From: Porodaedalea pini
Taxonomy: Eukaryota; Basidiomycota; Agaricomycetes; Hymenochaetales; Hymenochaetaceae
Reading direction: 5' to 3'
NCBI GenBank assembly: GCA_002794775.1
Contig: NBAY01000003.1
Coordinates: 1,240,001 to 1,304,000, forward strand
Length of the DNA: 64,000 nucleotides
The notes under the pieces are model-generated. The model worked only from the letters and a program-made list of their open reading frames with translations. It ran no database searches and was not told where the DNA came from. Position numbers and translations under genes: made by a program. Below, in pieces: positions 1 through 10,677 of the stretch. How positions within the stretch are numbered: position 1 is the first letter of the stretch; each line of letters starts with the position of its first letter.

Positions 1-1294
1 TGACTTCTTGCTCCTAGAAATATAAACGATTTGGAGATGAAGCAGCAATATTATTAAAAGCCGACTCACTTTGGTAGGATCAACAACGAACGTCCTTCCT
101 ACATTCGCGCAATATCCCTTGTATCGCATGCCGACTGCCACTAGCAGCACGCCCTTGTGAGCCATCATGTCCGAAGATGACTCAGCATTCGATCGAAGAT
201 CGTAACCAGACTTCGTTCCTCTTGACTGGATTATTGGAGCATAGCAAAATTCAGTCGAGTCCCAATCGACCTATTTCGTAAGGTGAGTCAACGTGGCCTA
301 TCTCAAGGCAAATACAGTGAAATAAACAGACTTCGTTCAGCCCTCGGCCTTTACTCCAGACCTTCATGTCGGGCCCCTTGGCATTCTCGCCGTCTCCCGA
401 TCCAAGCCTGTTCTCAATCTGCGAGGCAAATGACTCATGTGTAATTTTGGATTCCCTGTCTAGGATGGTTTCCAGTTTCGGAGCGATGTGATGATTAAGC
501 AAGGTAGACGTGAGGTTCGTCGCAATGCGTGTGCATTTCTGCAAGAAACAGTGAGCTTTACAGTAATGTGTCGCTGCAGGATTGACGCCTACCAATTCTT
601 CTTCGTCCTTGACAGCAAGAATAGCCGAAACGGCCGCACTCATGTCCATAGTCTCAGGCTTACTCTCTGCCTCAGAAATAGCCTTGTTCCAGTCATCAAT
701 GAGCTTGCCCGATGTGTTATCCTTCGAAATGATGCCGACGCGCTTGAGCTTGGTGTAAATGCTAGCCAAGGTAGGCAGAGCATCGGTTGGTGGTTCTTTC
801 GCCTTTGCCTGGGCAAGAATTTGTATTGGTACCACAGAAGTAGCGCTTTGGAGTTGAGCCAATATTTTAGCTGATCATATCAGTTGTCAGACACAAACGT
901 AACCGGGCAGGGCGTAAACTCACCTTTTGAAGCTGATGTAAGAATCGTGACGTGGTCCTTGCGGAAGAGAAAGAGTGTCGAAGGAAATTCAAAGCCCAAC
1001 AGCCAAGTCTAGAAGAGGTCTTATTTCCAGCGCCCTCGAGACCAGTGCTGTACAGAGCTCACCTGGAAGGCTACACTCTTCTTAATTGGCTCATCCGGGC
1101 CTGCAGGATCTCCCGCAGATAGAAGGAGACCGTCTGCGCCAGAGATGGACTCATAGTCATCGTTTTTACCGGCACTCTGCAGTGAATGTAAGACGAGTGC
1201 GCCAAAGAGTAAAAGGAAGACGCACATTCCACGCATCGAGGAAGTGCTTCAAACGAGCATTGAACTGGTCTGTGTTGAGCTGTACAGCTGGCAT
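1..1294 (-). CDS. SPT16: FACT complex subunit Spt16, N-terminal part (gene runs off the left edge)
   Basis: Histone chaperone subunit of FACT, which loosens and rebuilds nucleosomes during transcription and replication in the nucleus. Only the 5' part is here, about 340 codons in six exons read right to left: 1226-1294, 1063-1176, 924-1008, 333-870, 70-270 and 1-13. The product starts [15 protein letters not shown]. It then shows the Spt16 N-terminal signatures [40 protein letters not shown], the CYAPIIQS stretch and [17 protein letters not shown]. These belong to the aminopeptidase P-like (pita-bread) domain, which is catalytically dead in this family. All exon joins keep frame and have GT-AG borders. 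The start at 1294 is the only ATG giving the family N-terminus. It is divergent from the phosphoesterase gene, with about 150 bp of shared promoter. Confidence 0.93.
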
Positions 1295-1447
1295 GGCTGC
1301 ACGACAAGCAGTAGTACGCGTCGATGGTGGTGGCAGGAAGCAAGTGTGGTGCTCAGCGGCATGCGCCTGAAACTGTGTCACGCACGCGTTTGGTCACTCG
1401 TACTCGGGCCTCTCAGTCCACCGCCTTCTCTCGCTCAGACTTACTTC

Positions 1448-2550
1448 ATGCCCGCAGACAATTGCAAGGTGTACACTTCGTACGCTCTCGATAATCTACC
1501 AGAGCACCCTGGAAATTCCTGGACGCGTTTTATATGCATAAGCGATACACATTCGCGAACCAACTTAGCTGTTCCTCCGGGCGATGTTCTCATTCATGCC
1601 GGAGACCTGTCGAGCTGCGGAACACTCCCTTACCTTCGCACTACCCTCAACTGGCTGTGCGATATGTCGCATGAGATCAAGATGTAACCACCTCTTCTCG
1701 CCTGCATTAATCAATCTCGATGACCGACGTTCATATAGCATCATCGCTGGCAATCATGATGTTAGTCTGTCACCAATGCCATTCGTGCACTTCAAATAAA
1801 ATGGTTCATGGCATTTAGCTGTGTTTGGATGCGAATTGGAAGGACAATGGTGACGGTGGGCTCGACCCAGAGGTTCGTAAAACATGAAGCTTTTGAGTGC
1901 TGATTCTGAAAGTATCCACCTAGGAGGTAGACGCAGCTCGAGGACTGGTCCGCAGCAAAGCTATGCGCGAAGCAGGCGTGATTTACCTGGATCATGAACA
2001 AACCGAAATCACTACATCTAAAGGTGTCAAATGGAAACTCTACGGTTCACCAGTTCGTAATCCATACTCCCACCTATGCGGTTTATCCCGACCGGTCCGT
2101 TACCTTGTCAGGCCGCACCGTTCTATGTTCAGGGCTCTTTCCAGTATGTGTCAACCGAAGAGGCTATAGGTGCGCATCAAATGCCTATCATGCTCTGTGG
2201 CATTTGCATACTGGAACTAATGACGTTTTGGTTTGTTCGCAGAGGAATGGTCCCAAATTCCTCCAGATGTTGAGATTCTGCTCACACACACACCACCATA
2301 CGGTGTCCTCGACGTAACGCGCCGCGGTAAGAATGCCGGGTGTCGCACCCTAGCGTCTCGCATACACGAGCTGCCTTCTTGCCGTTTGCATGTCTTCGGG
2401 CACATCCACGAAGCGCATGGGGCGAGTCTCAAGAAGCGCATCGTCGCTGGTGATGACAAGCAGAGTCAGCATATTGATTTTGTCTCCGTTAACGCTGCCA
2501 CCTTCGTCGGCGCACTGCCTGTTATCGTCGATTTGAAGAAGGATGCTTAG
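1448..2550 (+). CDS. Calcineurin-like metallophosphoesterase (MPPED-like)
   Basis: Predicted metal-dependent phosphoesterase; substrate unknown. Six exons give a frame-consistent product: 1448-1683, 1739-1760, 1819-1872, 1924-2052, 2112-2169 and 2243-2550. The metallophosphatase motifs appear in order: ISDTHSR (metal site I), GDVLIHAGDLS (site II), IIAGNHD (site III, made by the tiny 22-nt second exon), LLTHTPP and VFGHIHEAHG (C-terminal histidines). The TSKGVKWKLYGSP and APFYVQGSFQ stretches fit MPPED1/2-like and fungal single-domain enzymes. I chose the ATG at 1448; an in-frame ATG at 1361 would add 29 residues but lies only 66 bp from the divergent SPT16 start. The gene converges on RPC82, whose stop is 73 bp downstream. 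Family confident, biological role not. Confidence 0.88.
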
Positions 2551-2622
2551 ACGCTGTGACCGTACACTATATTAGACCGTCTTAATTTATGCACTCAACA
2601 ATATTAATGCACCCAAAAGCTT

Positions 2623-4812
2623 TCAATCATCTACGCTGTGTACAGCAAGGTCTCTGAGGATAAACACTGCCTCTTCTACTCGCATCTCCAGCACTGTCAG
2701 TTTATCACGACGCTCCTCCCATGCTCGCAACACTTCGCGTTCCATACGGCTCAGCAAACTTGGGTCCGCGCGAACATCACTACGTTCGCTTTTCTCGAGC
2801 ACAGCTCGTACTGTACTATCCTCCGCTTCTGCACGCCGCCTCATTCCAATGCTATACAATGTCTTGTAGAAGTTTCCGAGTAACACGGAGTATGCCTTCG
2901 CCAAGTCAACGTACCTAGTGCGCGAAGAGTGTGAGATGTACCGGACAAGAACAAAAGCACAGAGGGAGCGATTTACCAGAGATAAATGGTACGCTGAGGG
3001 TTTCGGTCCGCTCCCTTTGGGACTTCTTGGATACTGATAAACGACTCCGCAGAAAGGAGTGACAATAGCGGGCGAACAGCTGTTGCCGCCATCATGGCAG
3101 CTTTAGCAATCTGTTGCAAACGAATCAAGCTTAACGAAGACAAGCACGGGCGTTCGGACGATGTAATTACCTGGTCTCCGCCCATCTTACCGTTCTCAAG
3201 AAGAAGACGAATGATTCGTACCGCCTCATCTCCATAGCGCTCGCGAGCGACTGCCTCGAGCACACGCTGTCGTAACCTTCGACAAATGATCTCATACTCT
3301 ACATAGACTTTCCCAGAAGTCGTTCCACCGAACGAAATGAATGATACTGCTCGGCCAGCCGGAGTAGGGTTATCTGCAGAGGCAAACATCCCAAGATATT
3401 CTTTTAGTGCACTCATCGTCGAGGGCTTTTTCGATGAGGTATATGCTAAGCCCGTAGCAATGTCATCATCTTCTGCGATGTGGCCAACTATAGTAGCCGT
3501 TGAAATGCCATCTGCAGGACAGTTCAATATTTTTCTCAGGAAAACCCGATCTATTCGCTCACCTGAACGAACATCAGACATCGTAGCCTTTGCTTCTGCA
3601 GCTTTCAAGGTTGCGCGCATGACTATGGCAGCAGACTCGTTATACCGCTCTCGTACAGCCGTCTGAATCAGCTAGACGTGTGTTAGCAACATGTGACAAA
3701 TACGCAAAAAAGAATTATAACTTGGTTGCGGATATGTATATTGAATTTGGAAGCGTGAGCACGAAAATAAACCTCATCCTAGAAACTATAAGCCACAATT
3801 CGAGACCATAATGCTTACAGCTCACATCAACGACCTCTTCATCGATGGCTTTCCTCTGCGAATTTATTCAAAACTTCTACAACTCTTTTGTATATGTAAC
3901 TCATACCTTCGCAGGTCTTGAAATATTATTTCCAGAAGTTTTTCGTTTCTAGTGCTTGGTCTATAAGTCGCGATCCCATACACGCAAACAGAGCTTAGAA
4001 CTCACTGCCAGCCCGATTTTCATGGCATCTTCCTGCTCATGTTTCAGTCGTGCTTCTGCTCTTTCTTTCGCCTCCCGCAGCTCCCTTGCCATCGGAAAGT
4101 TTCTTATCTGATTCTTCTCTTCTTTCTCATACTGCAGGAATTTATCGCGCGGAGAAACGTGGAAGAGCACTGTCGAAGGAACAAGATACGAAGAGGACAC
4201 GAGCTTGTAAAGGGCCTGGGAGTACACAGAAGCGTCTGTTTACTATGTTGGTCACAGCAACGCACATATTAATGCTCAGCAGAAGCACACCTTTAAGATT
4301 TGTTGAGCAAAGTTGGGCCATGATATCTGGAGGCCGCAGCTTGCCATGATCGAGTATCAAGGAAACAATTTCTGCAGCCTTAGAACAGAGTCAGACGATA
4401 AATCCTCTGCTTCCAGCAGTTATTCTACACACCGCGGGCCCAAATAGCTGATCTGCCTGCCAGACAAACTTTCCGAAGCGCAAACGTAGCAGACACTCCT
4501 CTGTGTTGAACTCAATTATCTCGCCATCCTCATCAGACTGAGAATGCCATGCGAGATTATGTTGCACGAGTATAAGCACAGCTGCTCGTGCTGTACGCGG
4601 TTTGAGCGCAGTAAAACGAATGAGCTGAGGTAGCGTGAGGCGGCCGCGAGTGAGGAGGGCGAAAGCGACTTTCTAAGGGAGTAGGGTAAATGAAGTAGAT
4701 GAGTTTTGTGCTATTCCAATAAGGCGCTATGATAGAGACTGACTGCGGTAAAGGGTCCAAAGTGTGAATGTATTATCTGCGCGCATAAGTTGGTCGTGTT
4801 TCTGTCGGCCAT
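2623..4812 (-). CDS. RPC82: DNA-directed RNA polymerase III subunit RPC3 (C82)
   Basis: Subunit of the Rpc82-Rpc34-Rpc31 trimer of RNA polymerase III, which works in promoter opening and initiation at tRNA and 5S genes. The N-terminus, MADRNTTNLCAQIIHSHFGP, is the usual start of the family. Exons continue with KVAFALLTRGRLTLPQLIR and LILVQHNLAWH (winged-helix region), then AAEIVSLILDHGKLRPPDI. The C-terminal half contains ERIDRVFLRKILNCP, YGDEAVRIIRLLLENGKMGGDQ and the hallmark IQEVPKGADRNPQRTIYLW. Checked exons include 2623-2914, 2977-3110 and 3171-3671. Further exons lie at about 3828-3857, 4000-4220, 4290-4370, 4432-4677 and 4745-4812. One intron (3111-3170) is open in frame, so it could be mistaken for coding. 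The product looks intact; the exact borders of the middle exons are approximate. Confidence 0.9.
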
Positions 4813-5549
4813 GACCAAGACAGGCGGATAAATATATACTGAAACTATTAGCAAGCCACCTCCACAAAAGACCAGGGGATATATCCTAGCGAAAAGACGG
4901 CCACAGATAGTAATTTCACGGATCCTTAGAGAAAAACAGACAGAAAGAGACCATGGTAGCAGTTCTGCTGCAGCACAAGTCAAAACATTTTGACGCGCGA
5001 CTCGTGCTAATCACGTGCTGTCAGCTTGAATCTGGAAGAAGTTCGCAAGTACTCTCGTCACGATCGCATTGTATCCGTACAGACTACATAAACGTTCAGA
5101 AACGCGATACGGCAGCTGAAGCAAACATCTACCAATGTACCATGCAAGATACAAGCAGATAACTTTTTGACACGATTAGAAAGCTTCCCCAACGCCCAAC
5201 TTCAGACCCTGCTACCCCCTTCGTCCACCTACTTCGACCGTTGCCTACTCCAGTCGGCGCTAGAGAATATTAGCAAGCACAAAAGGATGAAAAAAGAATG
5301 AAAAGAAGACGAGAAGGCAAAGCCGAACGAAGTGAGAACAAAACGTGAAGTGCGAAGATCAAAATACAAAAAAAACACTTAGACCTTTGATGACTTATGT
5401 CGTAAAGCGATACGAAATATGCGGGTATAAATTAAGCTTCGAATGCGAGATGCCAAGTCGGCTCCATTCCGGCATGCGGGGGAGACGACGTGATGCGGAT
5501 GCAGCGGACCAGAACGTCCAATGAAAAGAAATAATTATCGCTGTAGGCC
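4813..5549. other. Intergenic region upstream of RPC82
   Basis: It holds the RPC82 promoter on its left and the 3' flank of the acidic-protein gene on its right. A purine-rich stretch lies near 5280-5380. I see no tRNA, no convincing exon chain and no repeat. Confidence 0.6.
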
Positions 5550-8449
5550 TCAGAGAGTTCGCGTGCGTTTTGAATCTGAGAGACCAAGTCACATTTTGTA
5601 CACGACGCCCTTCAAAGCGAGCTTACCTGGAGAACTAGGCGGTGAAACGAACCCTTCATCGTCTAGTTCGGCATCATCGAGGCTCCGCTTGGAGGGATTC
5701 TTATGTATCGCTTTAAGCTTCTCAGACACCGTCTCGATGACAGTGCTATGACTAGAGCTTCCAGACTCAAGGCCTTGACTCCTCGTATTCTTGATTTTGG
5801 CTGCCTTTTCAATGGCGATTTCTACCAAGCCATGTCAATTTGTCAATTAATCATTCAGGGAAAGCGGTAGGCTGACATACCAAGATTATCGCTGCCGTTC
5901 TCCAGATCTGAAACGAACTTCTCAGACTCAGCCAAAACCGCCTGCGAGGCAGCATCAGCATTCTTCTCTAGCTCATCCGAGGTATCGACGTTGTCTGCCA
6001 AATCTTCAGTTTCTTCTGTTAGATCTGCAAAACGCGTTGAACAATGAGCATTGAACACAAGTACATAGAGCGCACCTTCTAAAGTGCCCTCTGCCGAGTC
6101 GTCAAAGTCGTCAACACCAAAATCATCATCCCCGAATTCGTCATCTCCACCTTCAACGCCATCGGTGAAGTTACCTTCTTCATCGAAAGCGATCGCCGTT
6201 GTTTGCTGTATAGAATGGTCTGGTAACACAGTCAGCATAGGGAGCAAAATTCAAAAGTCTGCTGTGCTCACCAGTCTCCTGTTTCAAATCTGGCGAAGCA
6301 TCCACTTCTTCCACTTCATCCTCCCACGATGAATCATCTGTACCAAAGGATGATGTCGATGTCGAATGTGATATCACCCCGGGTTGTACATCGTCCAGCT
6401 CTGGCACGGGGTCTTGTTGCTCTTCATTGACATATGCTTCTGATCTGTCGTCCTCGGAGGGAACAGCAGATACATCAGCGTCTCCAGCAGTGCCCGTCCC
6501 GTCTGCCCCATCCTCCTTAAAGTCGTTACCATAGGCATCGTCACCCTCTTCATGGGGCTCAGCTACATCAGTGTACTCGGGAGCGTGCTCTTCGAATGTC
6601 GGCTCAGCAACGTCTTCAGGAGCGTTAGCATGTACAGCATCCGCATCGAGGATATCGACTGTGTCATCGTTCTCTCCGAAATCATCATTATCGGACTCGT
6701 GCGTGGCTTGCCCATCGTGTTCAACATCGACATGTTCCGAAACGACAGGAGCAGTGTTCTGTCCCTCTTGATCATCATCCTCTTCTGTTTCATTAGAGGC
6801 ATCTTCATTGTGTTGCAACCCATCATGATCGTCATCCTCTCGCGGTTGGTCAGTACCCTCAGCATTTTCGCTTTCCTCGATCGCCAGCAGATTTTGTGTC
6901 TCCTGCTCAAGTTCTTGTTGTGGAACAATAGACTCCGCAGAGGCTTGCATTGAACAGTACACGTCAGCACTGATATCGTATAGGAAAGGAAGATGATCAC
7001 CTTCCTCATCGGTGCCGCCCACTGCATGCTGCTGCGTCTCCTCTGATTCGTCAGTGAGTACGAGTCGGGTAATCTGATCTCTGAGGACGTTATAACGGGC
7101 GATGAATCTAGGAACAACGGACTGCAATGTCAGTCGCAAATGGCCGGGCAGTCCAACACCTTGATGCATTGCATAAAGGTCATGAAGAGATACTTCGCGG
7201 GCATAAATGTTGTCCTATTCGGAGAACGGGTCAATTTATAATTCCATTTATCAATGAAGACAGACAGGCGTACCTCAGATATCACTAACTGAAGCTCATG
7301 AGCATTGAGCGCCATTTCCGCTTCAGAAAGTTCTTCTAAGTGAGAGAAATATTCTTCTTGTCGAAATGCCTCAAAAACAGCAGATATAGGCTCGTAAAAA
7401 AGCGATGGGTGGTGTTGTAATAACACTAAAGGTTCTTCCGTGGCATGAGAGCTTGACTCTGGAGAATTGAATAGTACAAAATCTGGTTGATCACCCTCGG
7501 TCGAGGTTACTTGCAGAGCGAGAAAAATAGGAGGTGGAGGCTGAATGTAAGCCTGCTGGCTTGTATGGGGCACAGGTTGCTCAGCAACATCATCTACAGC
7601 ACCACCAGTGCCTTCTCCTTCTTCAGTGGGTAATCCACGAGAAACTTCTTCGTCTTCAGGATACTCACTGACAGCCGTCTCTTCATTTTCGTGCGCAAGG
7701 TCTGAAGAAGGATCCGGAGGTTCGTCGTGATGTTCGTTGTTGGGGTGCTCTTCTGAGCTTTCGAAATGCGAAGGGGGGGCGGGAACCTCCGATATCGTTG
7801 AAGAGTGATCCTCGACAGTATTAGCCACTTCCTCGGAGGGCCGAAGAGATATCAGCGGTGATCCCTCAGCATGTCCAGGCTCATCTAGGTGATGTTCATA
7901 GTCATGCTCGACAACCTCGGGAGCCGACGCATAGTCAGAGTGGTGAGCGTCGCTGGCGACCGACAGAGTATCATGGCTTTGTGCTGCATCCGACACTGTG
8001 AACGTTTGGGTTGCTGCAGAATCGCTGTCATGCGTCATCGTCAGGTGCGGGCCCTCATCTACCTGTGGCTGCCCAGGAATGGCTCCAGCCGCCTCCGTGG
8101 TACCCGCTTGTACAACGTAGTTTTCAACAATTTCGACGGGCACAGTTGGCAAAGGGGATGACTGAATCGTGACGTCGTACACCTCGGCGTCGACCACATT
8201 CGTATCCAGGGTCGTTTCCTGCGGTTGTGCGGCATCATCCTCCATCTCGTACTCCGTCGTAGTTTCTTCGTAAGCCATCATGTCAACCTCTAGCGGGTCG
8301 GAGGGGTCGACGTGGTGTATATCTTCATCCATGTGGGACAAGGGTTGGAACCAATTTTCTGTCGAAGACCCCACCATAGGAATATCGCCATCCTCGTTGT
8401 AATCAATCATGGGCATGTCAAACGTCTCGACCATCGTTGGCGCAGACAT
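5550..8449 (-). CDS. Large, highly acidic, low-complexity protein of unknown function
   Basis: Not recognised. Six exons give roughly 890 residues. The product starts MSAPTMVETFDMPMIDYNED and ends SPPSSPDSKRTRTL. The C-terminus needs a last intron whose donor is GTAAGC at about 5620-5626 and whose acceptor is followed by the codons for DSKRTRTL, with the stop at 5550-5552. Most of the chain is rich in D, E, S, T, P and Q with few hydrophobics, so it is probably disordered. The one ordered-looking stretch straddles the first intron (about 7080-7400). It includes AEMALNAHELQLVISE, then NIYAREVSLHDLYAMHQGVG, LRLTLQSVVPRF and YNVLRDQITRLVL. Long runs such as DDEFGDDDFGVDDFDD suggest a histone- or chromatin-binding acidic tail, but that is inference. 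The start is divergent from the small membrane-protein gene. Confidence 0.75.
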
Positions 8450-8690
8450 AACGTGAGTAGTCTGAAAGTAATCTCTAGAGCGCTTTGTTCAAAGTGAGCC
8501 TGCAGTCAGATGGCTTGTGAAAGAGTGAAGTAAAGAAGCAGCTCAGGTTCTCGAAGGTGATTGCTGAAATGGGAGTTAGGGCCGGCGTCGACTGACTTTG
8601 CGGTGACAGCCGGGTTTCTGAAACAGCTCCTCCGAGTCTCGCGAGATAAACAGCGACTTTACGGCACGTCTTCAAATACAAGCGTTAATC

Positions 8691-9411
8691 ATGTCTGTAC
8701 AACCGATATCGTCCGCGACGGCGAGTGCTGCAGACAGAGACTACGTCATACGCCGGTCAATGTCAATTAGCTACCAATACTTCAGTCTCCTCATGCCTCC
8801 GCTATACACTGCCGTCGTGCTGAGTCGACGAAAAATGGGAGCCATGCCTTGGTCCATCAACAGGATGCTGCGAGCGACGTGGATAGGTGGCTTAGCAGGC
8901 GAGCCATTCTGGCCTCTAGCTCGAATAAGAGGATGCTAAAAGTTCACTATATTTAGGCGTTGCACAAGGAGGGGCGCTGGAATACTTCAGGACATCTTAT
9001 GAAAATGAAGAAATACTGCGTGCTCGAAGGATAAATGCAATGTACAACGTCAGTCCTCACAGAGCTCGATCCTTTAAACACTTCGGCTAACTGTACTCCA
9101 TAGCTGTCTTCGTTGAGAGCCGAGGACCATTCGACTATTGGTGCTATACTAGGGGCGACGCTGGCGCCAGCTGTATTCTGGAAACGCGCACGTTCCGTCC
9201 ACTGTGAGTGATGCTCGACACTTACAGTCGCTACTCCAGAAGCTCACTGTGAACTATTAATATAATATGTTTTATAGTATTCCTGGGTGGTGCAGGGTTT
9301 GGGTCTGGGTTAGGCTTACTGGTACATTGGATGAGAAGCATTACGGAAGAGCCTCTTCCGCGAGGACCTCCGTCTCAGCCAGCGTCGAACTCTGCCTCAG
9401 AACAACGCTAA
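8691..9411 (+). CDS. Small membrane protein of unknown function (173 aa)
   Basis: Four exons (8691-8886, 8957-9048, 9104-9203, 9278-9411) join in frame to a 173-residue product. The N-terminal part has a hydrophobic segment, ISYQYFSLLMPPLYTAVVLS, followed by RRK. After VAQGGALEYFRTSYENEEIL come two glycine-rich hydrophobic segments, STIGAILGATLAPAVFW and LGGAGFGSGLGLLVHW. The glycine-zipper pattern with flanking basic residues resembles small inner mitochondrial membrane proteins, but I cannot name a family. The intron borders are all GT-AG and the gene is uninterrupted, so it is likely functional. It shares a 241-bp divergent promoter with the acidic-protein gene and ends 112 bp before the convergent MET8 stop. 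Confidence 0.75.
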
Positions 9412-9522
9412 GGTATAAAATTAGTTAAAACTTTGTGATAAAGTGATCTTCCTTTGAACTACAATCCTCGGTTTATTAATTAATTATATTCGTACAGTAC
9501 ACTATAATAACAATAGCTACCT

Positions 9523-10410
9523 TCACTTCGAAAACAATGGAGCGAATAAGTCACGAAAGATCAAAAAAATGTTCGTGAAGAAATCGCCGTAAATATCATC
9601 CTCCCACAAAACAGCGATCGAAAGCGCTATTCCAACGAAGAATCCGACCACAGTAGCAAATGCTGCATCGGATACGTATGAAGCTTTGTCCGGCACCCTC
9701 TTTGTCCGAAGAGGTTTCGGAACACTGCCATGTTCCCAACCTTCCGTCAATAAATTTTCCATTGTAGTCTCGTCGAGCTCCGCCAACTCATCAAGCTCCC
9801 ATGTTGTACACACGGAGGTCATCCATTGCATCCTCCTCTTGCTGACTTCCCCTCCAACGCCTGGAGCTCGCTGCCTCAGCTTGGACCTCAATGTCCCAAC
9901 GTTCTCAATCGCCCTGTCCACATTTTCCGGCAGGCTGTCCTCTATCCTCGTCTTCACAATGTTCGCCAGCTTGGGACCATTGCCGTTCGTGGAAACCATA
10001 ATCTGCAGAGGGCCCTTGCGAATCTGGGAGCCGAAGTAGAAGTCGCAGCTTGGAGGGATGTCGGCGACGTTCACGGGGATCTTCTGCTCTCTGCACATGG
10101 CGCATATGCGCCTGCTCCACTCGACGTCGTCGATGGCGGTGAGAACCATGTCAACGTCTGCAAGATCGACCACGCCGGAAAATGTGCGGTCATGATATGT
10201 TATGCGGTCGGAATTATCGATGTAAAATTTAGTGAGTGGGTGCAGCCCGTCTCGTGGTGCGACGAGTGTAATGTATGCGTCTGCAATGAGGATAGATTTG
10301 ATGCGGCCCGAAGCAACCTCACCGCCGCCAACGATGAGAACACGTTTGTCCTTGAGCTGCCATGCGAGAAGGAGAGCACCACCACCAGTAGGCAACTCGT
10401 ATTTGATCAT
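9523..10410 (-). CDS. MET8: Met8-type precorrin-2 dehydrogenase / sirohydrochlorin ferrochelatase
   Basis: Catalyses the last two steps of siroheme synthesis: NAD-dependent oxidation of precorrin-2 to sirohydrochlorin, then iron insertion. Siroheme is needed by sulfite and nitrite reductases. A single intronless 295-codon frame. The Rossmann fold is clear: LLLAWQLKDKRVLIVGGGEV (GxGGGxxA-like), ITLVAPRDG, DMVLTAIDD, IPVNVADIPPSCDFYFGSQI and PLQIMVSTNGNGPKLANIVK. The DIPPSCDFYF and STNGNGP stretches are the strongly conserved Met8/CysG core. After a helical middle region the protein ends with a hydrophobic segment around AAFATVVGFFVGIALSIAVL and a short aromatic tail. This predicts a membrane anchor that I do not associate with the yeast enzyme. 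It is divergent from ATG9 over 267 bp. Confidence 0.93.
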   Translation of the reverse strand: MIKYELPTGGGALLLAWQLKDKRVLIVGGGEVASGRIKSILIADAYITLVAPRDGLHPLTKFYIDNSDRITYHDRTFSGVVDLADVDMVLTAIDDVEWSRRICAMCREQKIPVNVADIPPSCDFYFGSQIRKGPLQIMVSTNGNGPKLANIVKTRIEDSLPENVDRAIENVGTLRSKLRQRAPGVGGEVSKRRMQWMTSVCTTWELDELAELDETTMENLLTEGWEHGSVPKPLRTKRVPDKASYVSDAAFATVVGFFVGIALSIAVLWEDDIYGDFFTNIFLIFRDLFAPLFSK

Positions 10411-10677
10411 AGGATTGATGCAGAGTCGCAGGTGTCAGTCAGACTCAGAGTCACCGGCGGTCATCGTCACGGTTGAGTCAAATGCCTGTACATGTCCTAT
10501 TTTTGGCTATGATTGCCACGCGACGGAGTCACACGCAGCGCGTCGCGTGCACTCGACGTCTTAAGGTCGTTCAGTTCTACTCACAACGCCCGCCGCCAGG
10601 TACCTCTTTGCGATACTTTATAGTCGCGTTGGCCAATGCGACAGCGCTTCTGACCTCTTACCCCCGCCACCTCTGCC
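10411..10677. promoter_or_regulatory. Divergent promoter region MET8 / ATG9
   Basis: A 267-bp gap between two start codons on opposite strands must hold both promoters. It has a C/T-rich stretch just before the ATG9 ATG, common at basidiomycete starts, and ACGCAGCGCGTCGCGTGC-like palindromic CG-rich text near 10530-10550. No certain TATA box was seen. Confidence 0.5.

Noticed and set aside
488..874. Plus-strand frame opposite SPT16
   Set aside because: It is the shadow of the SPT16 exon at 333-870, whose translation matches the family.
4953..5162. Plus-strand frame upstream of RPC82
   Set aside because: Short, with no recognisable motif and no exon partners.
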